Made by a program: the position numbers and the translations under genes. Below, in pieces: positions 42,063-50,024 of a stretch of 64,000 nucleotides of DNA. How positions within the stretch are numbered: the stretch's first letter is position 1; each line of letters starts with the position of its first letter. Origin of the DNA: Streptomyces spinosisporus (GTDB lineage Bacteria > Actinomycetota > Actinomycetes > Streptomycetales > Streptomycetaceae). The notes under the pieces are model-generated. The model had not been told where the DNA came from, did no database searches, and was given only the letters and a program-made list of their open reading frames with translations. Location: assembly GCF_022698145.1 (NCBI RefSeq), contig NZ_JALDAX010000020.1, positions 98,654-162,653 of the forward strand, read 5' to 3'.

Positions 42063-42296
42063 ATGGCCAGCAAGGCTGAGAAGATCGTTGCCGGGCTCGG
42101 CGGCATCGACAACATCGAAGAGGTCGAGGGCTGCATCACCCGCCTGCGGACCGAGGTAGTCGACGCCGGCAAGGTCGACGAAGCCGCACTGAAGGCCGCC
42201 GGCGCACACGGCGTCGTCAAGATGGGCACCGCGATCCAGGTCGTCATCGGCACCGACGCCGACCCCATCGCAGCGGAGATCGAAGACATGATGTGA
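42063..42296 (+). CDS. nagF: GlcNAc PTS EIIB component
   Basis: A 77-residue PTS EIIB protein. The phosphorylated cysteine is C24 in EEVEGCITRLRTEV. It receives phosphate from EIIA (Crr, not in this window) and passes it to GlcNAc bound to NagE. ATG at 42063 has GAGGAGA upstream. Length is normal for a stand-alone EIIB domain. Confidence 0.95.
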   Translation: MASKAEKIVAGLGGIDNIEEVEGCITRLRTEVVDAGKVDEAALKAAGAHGVVKMGTAIQVVIGTDADPIAAEIEDMM

Positions 42297-42325
42297 CACC
42301 CGGTCCCTACCGACCGGACCACCGA

Positions 42326-42359
42326 CAGGGGCCCCTTCCCACCGCGGGAGGAGCCCCTG
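42326..42359 (+). terminator. Hairpin terminator after nagF
   Basis: CAGGGGCCCCTTCCC and GGGAGGAGCCCCTG form a long GC stem with one bulge around an ACCGC loop, 29 bp after the nagF stop. Confidence 0.7.
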
Positions 42360-42385
42360 CCGCATCTGCGACTAGGCTCGACGCC

Positions 42386-43123
<738 letters not shown>

Positions 43124-43268
43124 AGGACGCACCAAGAGAAGCGGCGGCCCGGGGCAACCCGGCCGACCGCCCTCGCGTCCCTACGAGTGCGGGCGCACGG
43201 CACACCACCGTGCGCCCGACCAGTACGGGGGGCCTCACCGGGGCCTGGACCAAGGAGGGACCGCAGTC

Positions 43269-43667
43269 ATGGCCGTGAGCCGAGGCCGCCGCATCACCAT
43301 CACCGTCGCAGCACTGGCCGCCGTGGGACTCACCGCGGGCCTGACCACAGGCTGCGACGCCGTCGACAAGGCCCTGGACTGCGTCCAGACCGCCGACACC
43401 ATCGCCGACAGCGTCACCGACCTCCAGCAGGCCGTCGAGAACGCCTCGAACGACCCCTCGCAGCTCGACGAGTCGCTCTCCTCCATCGACAAGAACCTCG
43501 ACAAGATCGGCGACAAGACGGACAACGCCGACGTCAACAAGGCGGTCGACGACCTCGACAAGGCGGTTGAAAACGTCCGTACGGCCGTCAAGAACGGCGA
43601 CAACACCCCGGACATCAGCCCGGTCACGGACGCCGCCGGGGAACTGACCAAGGTCTGCACCTCGTAA
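43269..43667 (+). CDS. Small helical lipoprotein
   Basis: A 132-residue secreted lipoprotein. The signal peptide ends in lipobox LTTGC (C29). The mature part is Asp/Lys-rich and helical with heptad-like repeats (DLQQAVENASNDPSQLDESL, KNLDKIGDKTDNADVNKAVD), suggesting a coiled coil at the outer membrane face. ATG at 43269 has an AAGGAGGGA site upstream. No named family; a conserved neighbour of rph. Confidence 0.8.
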   Translation: MAVSRGRRITITVAALAAVGLTAGLTTGCDAVDKALDCVQTADTIADSVTDLQQAVENASNDPSQLDESLSSIDKNLDKIGDKTDNADVNKAVDDLDKAVENVRTAVKNGDNTPDISPVTDAAGELTKVCTS

Positions 43668-43685
43668 CCTCGTAACCTCGTCCCC

Positions 43686-44288
43686 ATGACGCGCTTGATC
43701 CTCGCCACCCGCAACGCCGGGAAAATCACCGAACTGAGGGCGATCCTCGCCGACGCGGGACTCAGCCACGAGCTGGTGGGCGCCGAGGCCTACCCGGACA
43801 TTCCCGACGTCAAGGAAACCGGCGTGACCTTCGCGGAGAACGCCCTGCTCAAGGCGCACGCCCTGGCGCAGGCGACCGGGCTGCCCGCCGTCGCCGACGA
43901 CTCCGGTCTCTGCGTCGACGTCCTGGGCGGCGCCCCCGGCATCTTCTCCGCCCGCTGGGCCGGCCGCCACGGCGACGACCAGGCCAACCTCAACCTCCTC
44001 CTCGCCCAGCTCGCCGACATCGCGGACGAACACCGGGGCGCCCACTTCGCCTGCGCGGCAGCCCTCGCACTCCCGGACGGCACGGAACGCGTCGTCGAGG
44101 GCCGCCTCCGCGGCACCCTCCGCCACACCCCGTCCGGCACGAACGGCTTCGGCTACGACCCCATCCTCCAGCCCGACCAAGACACCCGAACCTGCGCGGA
44201 GCTGACCCCGTCCGAGAAGAACGCGATCAGCCACCGGGGGGAGGCGTTCCGGGCGTTGGTGCCGGTGGTGCGGGAATTGTTGGGCTGA
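43686..44288 (+). CDS. rdgB: XTP/dITP diphosphatase (RdgB/HAM1)
   Basis: A 200-residue Ham1-family pyrophosphatase that hydrolyses non-canonical purine triphosphates (XTP, dITP), preventing their incorporation. Motifs are LILATRNAGKITELRAIL at the N-terminus, GVTFAENALLKAHALAQATG, ADDSGLCVDVLGGAPGIFSARWAG and TNGFGYDPILQP, followed by SEKNAISHRGEAFRAL. ATG at 43686 starts 18 bp after the lipoprotein stop. Confidence 0.97.
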   Translation: MTRLILATRNAGKITELRAILADAGLSHELVGAEAYPDIPDVKETGVTFAENALLKAHALAQATGLPAVADDSGLCVDVLGGAPGIFSARWAGRHGDDQANLNLLLAQLADIADEHRGAHFACAAALALPDGTERVVEGRLRGTLRHTPSGTNGFGYDPILQPDQDTRTCAELTPSEKNAISHRGEAFRALVPVVRELLG

Positions 44289-44299
44289 GGTACGCACAA

Positions 44300-44329
44300 G
44301 GGCGCGGCGCCCCATGGGGAGCCGCGCCC
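44300..44329. terminator. Hairpin between rdgB and the tRNA
   Basis: GGGCGCGGC (44300-44308) and GCCGCGCCC (44321-44329) form a 9-bp stem; the loop can fold further (CCCCATGGGG). It serves the converging rdgB and tRNA transcripts. Confidence 0.7.
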
Positions 44330-44334
44330 GAAAG

Positions 44335-44409
44335 TGGGGCCGACGAGACTCGAACTCGCACTGTCCACTACCTAAAAGTGGTGCCTCCTGCCAATTGGGC
44401 TACGGCCCC
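44335..44409 (-). tRNA. tRNA with anticodon UAG (Leu by codon) but class I structure
   Basis: 75 nt on the minus strand. The acceptor is GGGGCCG/CGGCCCC, the D-arm GCC...GGC, the anticodon stem CCACT/AGTGG with loop TTTAGGT (anticodon UAG, reading CUA), a 5-nt variable loop ACAGT, the T-arm GCGAG-TTCGAGT-CTCGT, and discriminator A. Bacterial tRNA-Leu normally has a long variable arm; this one does not. The cloverleaf itself is sound. CCA is not encoded. Confidence 0.85.
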
Positions 44410-44418
44410 GCGTACAGC

Positions 44419-44958
44419 TTACTGGCACCCGGTGAGCGGTCGTCGCTGGTTGCCTCCCCTACACCAGGTGCTGGTGATCGCGTGGCAGTTGGGACACAGC
44501 AGCCGCAGGTTCTCCCGCCGGTCGTCGCTCCAGTCCCCGCTGATGTGATCGACCTCCAGCGTCATGGGCTTGCCGAGCCACTCGGGGCCGACTCCGCATT
44601 CCGCACACACCTCCGCCTCGCCCACCTCCAGGAGTGATCTGCGAAGCAGGTGAGTTCGAGTCCGACGGATGCCGTCGTGCTGGACGAGAATGTCCGCGGC
44701 GCGTTTGAGCGGGACGGTCCCTTGCTTGCCTCGGCGGTGCGCCCGCCCCAGGAAGTGCGAGGTGTCGAGCCCGTCCTCGGCGATCCAAGTGCGGAGCTGT
44801 GTGCGCAGTCTGCTGTTGTACGGCTCCATTCCCAGGGCACGGAGCGTGTCTGCGAGCGAGGTCGCCCCCTCGACGGCCCTGCGCAACGCGTCGGCCGTGG
44901 GTCTGTCGGACGTCGCCCCTCTGCGACGGGGCATGTGCGAGACGTCAGCGCTGCTCAT
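44419..44958 (-). CDS. HNH endonuclease-like protein (downstream, shorter)
   Basis: A 179-residue protein. The C-terminal HNH/zinc-finger nuclease motif reads CAECGVGPEWLGKPMTLEVDHISGDWSDDRRENLRLLCPNCH: two CxxC pairs, the catalytic DH, N and H. An N-terminal helical module (LRRAVEGATSLADTLRALGM ... DGLDTSHFLGRAH) resembles a DNA-binding or positioning unit. ATG at 44958 overlaps the upstream HNH stop (ATGA). Its 3' end lies 10 bp from the tRNA. Such genes may be mobile homing-type nucleases or defence components. Confidence 0.85.
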   Translation of the reverse strand: MSSADVSHMPRRRGATSDRPTADALRRAVEGATSLADTLRALGMEPYNSRLRTQLRTWIAEDGLDTSHFLGRAHRRGKQGTVPLKRAADILVQHDGIRRTRTHLLRRSLLEVGEAEVCAECGVGPEWLGKPMTLEVDHISGDWSDDRRENLRLLCPNCHAITSTWCRGGNQRRPLTGCQ

Positions 44959-45608
44959 ACGGCCCCACCTCGGGCCTTCCTCTTGCCGCGGCCGCGGTAA
45001 CTGTCCGTCGTCGAGTGGCAGTTGGGGCACAGGAACCGCAGGTTCTCGATCCGGTTGTCGCGCCAGTTGCCGTCGATGTGGTCGACCTCGAGCGGGAGCG
45101 GACGCCCCCGCCACACGGGCTCCACGCCGCACATCGCGCATCGCTCGGGCATGCCCGTCGAGGCCATGGCCCACTTGAGCCGATCACTGGGGATGCGTCG
45201 GGCCCGGTCAGGCAGCTGCTCGACCAGCAGGCCCTCCGGTGTCCGGGGGCGCCATGCGTCGCCCCGATGGGCAGGCTGCTGGAAGTGTGACGTATCGATC
45301 CCGTAGGCCCTGATACGGCGGCTGATGTGCGTGTGGTGCCCGCCGACCACCTCAAGGCCGAGGTGGCGTAACACCTCGCACATGTTCGTCGACGCCGAGA
45401 CCGCCGCCTGGAGGATCTCCCGCGTCCACTTCACCCCCTCCCGCTCGAAGTGCGACACATCCACCCCGAGTTTCTTCATCCGTCCCGACACGTACTGCCG
45501 CGTGGAGCTCTGTGGATCAACCCCCAGCTTCCCCAATGCCTCCGACAACGTCCGCGCCCCGCGAGCCGCCTCCTCCAGCCGCTCCCTGGTGTAAACGCCG
45601 GCCCCCAT
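44955..45608 (-). CDS. HNH endonuclease-like protein (upstream, longer)
   Basis: A 217-residue paralogue of the next gene. The nuclease motif reads CAMCGVEPVWRGRPLPLEVDHIDGNWRDNRIENLRFLCPNCH. Two copies of the helical module precede it: LEEAARGARTLSEALGKLGV ... LGVDVSHF and LQAAVSASTNMCEVLRHLGL ... YGIDTSHF, against one copy in the shorter protein. ATG at 45608 (GAGVYTRERLEEAARG) lies beside a GGGGGG run. The two genes are translationally coupled, suggesting a joint complex or a duplicated mobile gene. Confidence 0.85.
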   Translation of the reverse strand: MGAGVYTRERLEEAARGARTLSEALGKLGVDPQSSTRQYVSGRMKKLGVDVSHFEREGVKWTREILQAAVSASTNMCEVLRHLGLEVVGGHHTHISRRIRAYGIDTSHFQQPAHRGDAWRPRTPEGLLVEQLPDRARRIPSDRLKWAMASTGMPERCAMCGVEPVWRGRPLPLEVDHIDGNWRDNRIENLRFLCPNCHSTTDSYRGRGKRKARGGAV

Positions 45609-45690
45609 CAAGACCCCCCGTTCCGGCCGCGTGTTCGCGGCTCGTACGGAGTAACGAAGCATTTGTCCGACAGTCACGCCCGAACCGTGA

Positions 45691-45725
45691 AGCGGCCCGC
45701 ACCGGGACACCCGGTGCGGGCCGCT
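45691..45725 (-). terminator. Strong 16-bp hairpin terminator after bcp
   Basis: AGCGGCCCGCACCGGG (45691-45706), loop ACA, CCCGGTGCGGGCCGCT (45710-45725): a perfect 16-bp stem just downstream of bcp on the minus strand. Confidence 0.85.
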
Positions 45726-45750
45726 CAACAGCACCTGACGGAAGGGGCGC

Positions 45751-46218
45751 TCAGATCCCCAGGTCCTTGATGATCTTGGCTACGTGGCCGGTTGCCCGGA
45801 CGTTGTAGAGGGCGCGTTCGACCTTGCCTTCCTCGTCCACGATGATCGTGGAGCGGATGACGCCCAGGTAGGTCTTGCCGTAGTTCTTCTTCTCGCCGTA
45901 GGCGCCGTAGGCCTCGGTGACGGTTTTTTCGGGGTCGGCCAGGAGTGTGACCTTCAGGGACTCCTTCTCGCGGAACTTCGCCAGCTTCTCGGGCTTGTCC
46001 GGGGAGATCCCGATGACGTCGTAGCCCGCGCCGGCCAGGACGTCGAGGTTGTCCGTGAAGTCGCAGGCCTGCTTGGTGCAGCCCGGGGTGAGGGCGGCGG
46101 GGTAGAAGTAGACGATGACCTTGCGGCCCTTGCGGGCCGACAGGGAGACCTCGGTGCCGTCGGCGTCCGGGAGGGTGAAGTCGGGGGCCACGTCCCCGGG
46201 CTGCAGTCGCTCACTCAT
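45751..46218 (-). CDS. bcp: Thioredoxin-dependent thiol peroxidase (Bcp/PrxQ)
   Basis: A 155-residue peroxiredoxin that reduces hydrogen peroxide and organic peroxides. The peroxidatic and resolving cysteines are five residues apart (TPGCTKQACDF), the PrxQ arrangement. The N-terminal GDVAPDFTLPDADGTEVSL and the GVIRSTIIVDEEGKV strand are canonical. ATG at 46218. Monocistronic, with a strong terminator. Confidence 0.96.
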   Translation of the reverse strand: MSERLQPGDVAPDFTLPDADGTEVSLSARKGRKVIVYFYPAALTPGCTKQACDFTDNLDVLAGAGYDVIGISPDKPEKLAKFREKESLKVTLLADPEKTVTEAYGAYGEKKNYGKTYLGVIRSTIIVDEEGKVERALYNVRATGHVAKIIKDLGI

Positions 46219-46322
46219 CGGACCAGCGTAACCGGGGGTCCTGACAGTGCAGGCGCGGGCGGAACTGACAGACTGTCCGCAGCAGGCAGCATCAGGTACC
46301 AGCTGACTTCGGAGGCCCCACG

Positions 46323-46661
46323 GTGGCGCACACGTCGGACACGCCGGACACCCGAACCCCGGCGCAGATCGAGGCGGACATCAAGAGCCGCCGCGAAGTG
46401 CTGGCCGAGACCCTGGACGAGATCGGGGTGCGGGTGCACCCGAAGACGATCGTCGGGGATGCCAAAGCCAGGATCGCGTCCAATGTCGATCACACCCTCG
46501 GCAGGGCCTACGTCGGGGTCAACAGGGTCGTCAGCGACGTCAAGGCGAAGTTCGTCGACGAGGAGGGCTCTCCCCGGCTGGAGCGGATCGTGCCGGTCGC
46601 GGTCGTCGCCGTGGGTCTCGTGGGTCTGCTCGCGCTCGGTACCCGGCGGCGCAGGAGCTGA
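46323..46661 (+). CDS. DUF3618 membrane protein
   Basis: A 112-residue protein of the DUF3618 family. The N-terminal helical motif is RTPAQIEADIKSRREVLAETLDEIG; a C-terminal transmembrane helix (about 88-106, IVPVAVVAVGLVGLLALG) is followed by a basic RRRRS tail. Function unknown; common in actinobacteria. GTG at 46323. Confidence 0.88.
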   Translation: MAHTSDTPDTRTPAQIEADIKSRREVLAETLDEIGVRVHPKTIVGDAKARIASNVDHTLGRAYVGVNRVVSDVKAKFVDEEGSPRLERIVPVAVVAVGLVGLLALGTRRRRS

Positions 46662-46683
46662 GCGGGAGTTGTAGGTTCAGGGC

Positions 46684-47037
46684 GTGAGCGCCAACAGAAA
46701 CGAGCCGAGCCACCACGACAAGCTGCCCATCCGGATGCTGCACGACCGGGTTCTCGTGCGGCAGGAGACGGGTGAGGGCGAGCGCCGGTCGGGTGGGGGC
46801 ATCCTGATTCCCGCGACGGCGGCGGTCGGCCGGCGGCTGGCCTGGGCCGAGGTCGTCGCGGTGGGGCAGAACGTACGGACGGTGGAGCCCGGCGACCGGG
46901 TGCTGTTCGACCCGGAGGACCGGGCCGAGGTCGAGGTCCGGGGTGTGGCGTACGTGCTCATGCGCGAGCGCGATCTGCACGCCGTGGCCGCCGACCGGTT
47001 CGAGGGGTCCGAGGACACGACGGGCCTGTATCTGTAG
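46684..47037 (+). CDS. GroES-like co-chaperonin-fold protein
   Basis: A 117-residue Cpn10-fold protein: LPIRMLHDRVLVRQETGEGERRSGGGILIPATAAVGRRLAWAEVVAVG corresponds to the GroES barrel including the mobile loop region, followed by VEPGDRVLFDPEDRAEVEVRG. It is a second, divergent GroES-like protein without a groEL neighbour, so a true chaperonin role is uncertain. Starts 22 bp after DUF3618; a strong terminator follows. Confidence 0.85.
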   Translation: MSANRNEPSHHDKLPIRMLHDRVLVRQETGEGERRSGGGILIPATAAVGRRLAWAEVVAVGQNVRTVEPGDRVLFDPEDRAEVEVRGVAYVLMRERDLHAVAADRFEGSEDTTGLYL

Positions 47038-47079
47038 AGCGACCGGAACGTCCAGAGCGACTGCCGTAGCAGCGGCACC

Positions 47080-47111
47080 AAGGGCTGGTGACCCTCGTCA
47101 CCAGCCCTTTT
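47080..47111 (+). terminator. Rho-independent terminator after the GroES-like gene
   Basis: AAGGGCTGGTGAC (47080-47092) pairs perfectly with GTCACCAGCCCTT (47097-47109) around a 4-nt loop and runs into TTTT. The apparent start codon of the SMR remnant (47088) is inside this stem. Confidence 0.93.
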
Positions 47112-47123
47112 GTCGTTCCTTTG

Positions 47124-47375
47124 CTAACTTGGGCTCGGCTCGTCCCGAGCCTGCTCACCGCGTCCGGCATCGTCGCCAGCATGGTGCTGCTGTCGTACGC
47201 CGCCAAGTCCCATCCCATCGGTACCGCCTACGGCGTCTGGGTCGGGATCGGGGCGGCCGGTGCGGCGGTGCTCGGCATGGTGGTGCTGGGTGAGCCGGTC
47301 ACCGCCGCCCGGATCTTCTTCGTGTGTCTGCTGCTGGTCGCCGTGGTGGGTCTGAAGGCGACCTCGGGACACTGA
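47124..47375 (+). pseudogene. 5'-truncated small multidrug resistance (SMR) transporter
   Basis: The frame gives TWARLVPSLLTASGIVASMV, LLSYAAKSHPIGTAYGVWVG, GIGAAGAAVLGMVVLGEPVT and ARIFFVCLLLVAVVGLKATS: helices 2-4 of an EmrE/QacE/SugE protein. Helix 1, which carries the essential membrane glutamate (Glu14 in EmrE), is missing. Upstream lies the terminator of the GroES-like gene, so no proper start or promoter remains. The formal open frame begins at GTG 47088 inside that terminator. Almost certainly a deletion remnant. Confidence 0.75.
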
Positions 47376-47379
47376 GGGT

Positions 47380-49791
47380 TCACTGTCTCCGGGTGCCCTG
47401 CGGGCCGCCCGGCCCCCCTGTCGTACCGCCCGTGTCCGTGCCGTTCGTGGCGCCGCCGCCGTCCGTCGTTCCGCCGTCGGTGGTGGTGCCTCCGTCGGTC
47501 CCGCCGTCGGTGGTGCCGCCGTCCGTCGTGCCACCGGTGGTCCCGCCGTCGGTCGTCCCGCCGTCGGTCGTGGTGCCGCCGTCCGTCGTCCCGCCGTCGG
47601 TGGTGGTGCCGCCGTCCGTCGTGCCGCCGTTGTCCTGGCCCTGGGTCTGGCCCTCGTCGTCCTCGCCGCCGGTGGTCGCCGTGCCGCCGTTGTCCAGGCC
47701 GCCCGTGCCCGGCTGCTCCGGGGGCTCTGTGGTGGCGGGCGGCTCGGTCTGCTCGGCGCCCGACTGCAGCTGGAGGTCGAAGTCCGACACGGGCTTCCCC
47801 TTCAGTGCGTCCCTGGTGTACTGCGCCCAGATCTCGGCGGGCGGGCCGCCGCCGTTGATGCGTTCCAGGCCCAGCGCGCCGTACAGCGACTCGTGGTGGG
47901 CGGTCTTGGGGTTCTGGCCCATCACGGAGACGACGGTGGCGAGGTCGGGCGTGTAGCCGGCGAACAGGGCGGCCATGTCCTCCTCGGCGGTGCCGGTCTT
48001 GCCGGCGGCGGGGCGGCCCGCGGCCTGGGCCGCGGTCGCGGTGCCGTTGTCGACGACGCTCTGCAGGATCGAGGTGGTGGTGTCGGCGGCCTCGCGGCTG
48101 ACGGCCCGGGTGGTCTTGCGCTCGGGCAGGTCGACGACGGTCTGCCCGTCCTTGGTGATCTTGTCGATCATGGTGTACGTGGCGCGCTCGCCGTGGTTGG
48201 CGAGCGTGGCGTACGCCTCCGCCATGTCGAGGACGCTGGCTCTGGTCACGCCGAGTGCGATGGAGGGGGTCGGGGTCAGTTCGGGGGTGTCGGCGGGCAG
48301 GCCGAGGTCGATCGCGGTCTGCTTCACCTTGTCGGAGCCGACGTCGACGGCCATCTGCGCGTAGACCGCGTTGACGGACTTGTCGGTGGCGGTGCGCACG
48401 GAGATGTCGCCGTAGGAGACGTCGTCCTCGTTGGCGGGTGCGTAGCTGCCGCTCCAGCCCTGTACGGGGCGTTTGTTGGTGCCGTCGTAGTAGGTGTTGG
48501 GGGTGATCGTCTCGCCGTCCTGGGTCTCGGAGTGGTTCTGGACGGCCGAGGTGAACACGAACGGCTTGAAGGTGGAGCCGACCTGGAAGTCCTCGCGGGT
48601 CGCGCCGTTGGTGTACTGCTTGACGAAGTCGATGCCGCCGTACATGGCGACGACCTTGCCGGTCTTCGGGTCGACGGAGGCGCCGCCGGCGCGGACGTAG
48701 TTGTCGACCTTGTTGTCCTTCTTGTCGAGCTTGGACATCACCTTGTCGTCGACGGCCTTCACGAAGGCGTCCTGCTTGCTCTTCTGCAGGGTGGTGGTGA
48801 TGCGGTAGCCGCCGGCGTCGAGTTCGGCGTCGGTGACGACCTTGTTCTCGGTGAGGTAGTTCTTGACCGCCTCGACGATGTAGCCGCGCTGCCCGGACAT
48901 GCCGGTGGAGGCGGTCTGCTGCCTGGGCATGGGGAACTTCAGGCCGGCCCGCTTGCTCTCGGTGAGCCAGCCCTTCTTGACCATGCCGTCCAGGACGTAG
49001 TTCCAGCGGGCGACGGCCGAGGGCTTGTTCTCGGGGTGGGCGACGACGTCGTACTCGCTGGGGGCGTTGACGAGTGCGGCGAGGTAGGCGGCGTGGGCGG
49101 CGTCGAGGTCGGTGGCGTCCTGGCCGTAGTAGGCCTGGGCGGCGGCCTGGATGCCGTAGGCGTTGCGGCCGAAGTAGCTGGTGTTCAGATAGCCCTCGAG
49201 GATCTCGTCCTTGGACTTCTCGCGGTCCAGCTTGATGGAGATGAAGAACTCCTTGACCTTGCGGGTGACGGTCTGTTCCTGCGCGAGGTAGTAGTTCTTG
49301 ACGTACTGCTGGGTGATGGTCGAGCCGGACTGCTTGCCCTTGCCGGTCGCGGTGTTCCAGCCGGCGCGCAGCATCGCCTTGGGGTCGATGGCGGACTCGG
49401 TGTAGAAGTCGCGGTCCTCGGCGGCGAGCACGGCGTGCTGGGCGGCCTTGGAGACCTGGGCGAGCGAGACGTTCTCGCGGTTGACCTCGCCGTCGCGGGC
49501 GATCTGGGAGCCGTCGGCGTACAGGTAGACGTTGGCCTGCTTCATGGCGAGGGAGTTGGCCGGGGGGATCTTGACCAGCGAGTAGCCGAGGTAGAACAGG
49601 CCGACCAGGACCAGTACGCCGATGACGAAGGTGCCGAGCACCATGCGCCAGGTCGGGACCAGCCGGCGCCAGCCCGTCCGCCTGGCCCGCTTCGGCTTGC
49701 CGTCCCCCTGCTCGCCCATGTCGGCGGTCGCCTCCGGCTCTCTCGGTGCCCAGCCCTGGTCCGGCTGCTGCGGCTGCGGCTCGTCGCTCAT
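47380..49791 (-). CDS. Class A penicillin-binding protein (bifunctional transglycosylase/transpeptidase)
   Basis: An 803-residue membrane-anchored peptidoglycan synthase. A cytoplasmic tail (1-48) and one transmembrane helix (about 51-72) precede the GT51 glycosyltransferase (E125 in AAEDRDFY; GSTITQQYVKNYYL). The transpeptidase has S406-T-F-K409, S472-V-N474 and K598-T-G-T601. The C-terminal 125 residues are a Pro/Thr/Gly-rich tail ending in about 15 repeats of TTDGG/TTTDGG, probably an extracellular flexible linker. ATG at 49791 is used; the frame stays open upstream to 49908. Confidence 0.95.
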   Translation of the reverse strand: MSDEPQPQQPDQGWAPREPEATADMGEQGDGKPKRARRTGWRRLVPTWRMVLGTFVIGVLVLVGLFYLGYSLVKIPPANSLAMKQANVYLYADGSQIARDGEVNRENVSLAQVSKAAQHAVLAAEDRDFYTESAIDPKAMLRAGWNTATGKGKQSGSTITQQYVKNYYLAQEQTVTRKVKEFFISIKLDREKSKDEILEGYLNTSYFGRNAYGIQAAAQAYYGQDATDLDAAHAAYLAALVNAPSEYDVVAHPENKPSAVARWNYVLDGMVKKGWLTESKRAGLKFPMPRQQTASTGMSGQRGYIVEAVKNYLTENKVVTDAELDAGGYRITTTLQKSKQDAFVKAVDDKVMSKLDKKDNKVDNYVRAGGASVDPKTGKVVAMYGGIDFVKQYTNGATREDFQVGSTFKPFVFTSAVQNHSETQDGETITPNTYYDGTNKRPVQGWSGSYAPANEDDVSYGDISVRTATDKSVNAVYAQMAVDVGSDKVKQTAIDLGLPADTPELTPTPSIALGVTRASVLDMAEAYATLANHGERATYTMIDKITKDGQTVVDLPERKTTRAVSREAADTTTSILQSVVDNGTATAAQAAGRPAAGKTGTAEEDMAALFAGYTPDLATVVSVMGQNPKTAHHESLYGALGLERINGGGPPAEIWAQYTRDALKGKPVSDFDLQLQSGAEQTEPPATTEPPEQPGTGGLDNGGTATTGGEDDEGQTQGQDNGGTTDGGTTTDGGTTDGGTTTDGGTTDGGTTGGTTDGGTTDGGTDGGTTTDGGTTDGGGATNGTDTGGTTGGPGGPQGTRRQ

Positions 49792-49827
49792 CGTGTGTAC
49801 GGACTCCTGTTTCGCGTCGTACGTCGC

Positions 49828-49870
49828 CGTACGCCCTCGTGTGGGAACATACGTTCCCGTACGCCCTCGT
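49828..49870. promoter_or_regulatory. Palindrome flanked by direct repeats upstream of the PBP gene
   Basis: The inverted repeat GGGAAC-ATAC-GTTCCC (49843-49858) is flanked by two copies of CCGTACGCCCTCGT (49828-49841 and 49857-49870). It is 37-79 bp upstream of the PBP ATG, where an operator would act. The binding protein is unknown. Confidence 0.45.
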
Positions 49871-50024
49871 ACGCCTTCTGCGCCCCCTCTTGAAGACTCT
49901 CGCACCATGCGTTCCGTTCCCGGATCGCGGCACGCGTCCGGCCCGGAAAATGCGTGGCGTGCGCCACTCTCGGCGGACTAGGCTCCTGCGCTTTGGTGTC
50001 AAGGGGTCCGGGAGGTTGACTGAC

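Noticed and set aside
47088..47123. GTG 47088 as the true start of the SMR gene
   Set aside because: The codon lies within a perfect Rho-independent terminator, and the encoded segment does not resemble SMR helix 1.
47440..47640. CRISPR-like array of short repeats
   Set aside because: The repeats encode TTDGG units in frame with the PBP; there are no spacers and no cas genes.
47893..49893. 666-codon plus-strand frame opposite the PBP
   Set aside because: Gly/Val-rich shadow; the minus strand has every PBP motif.
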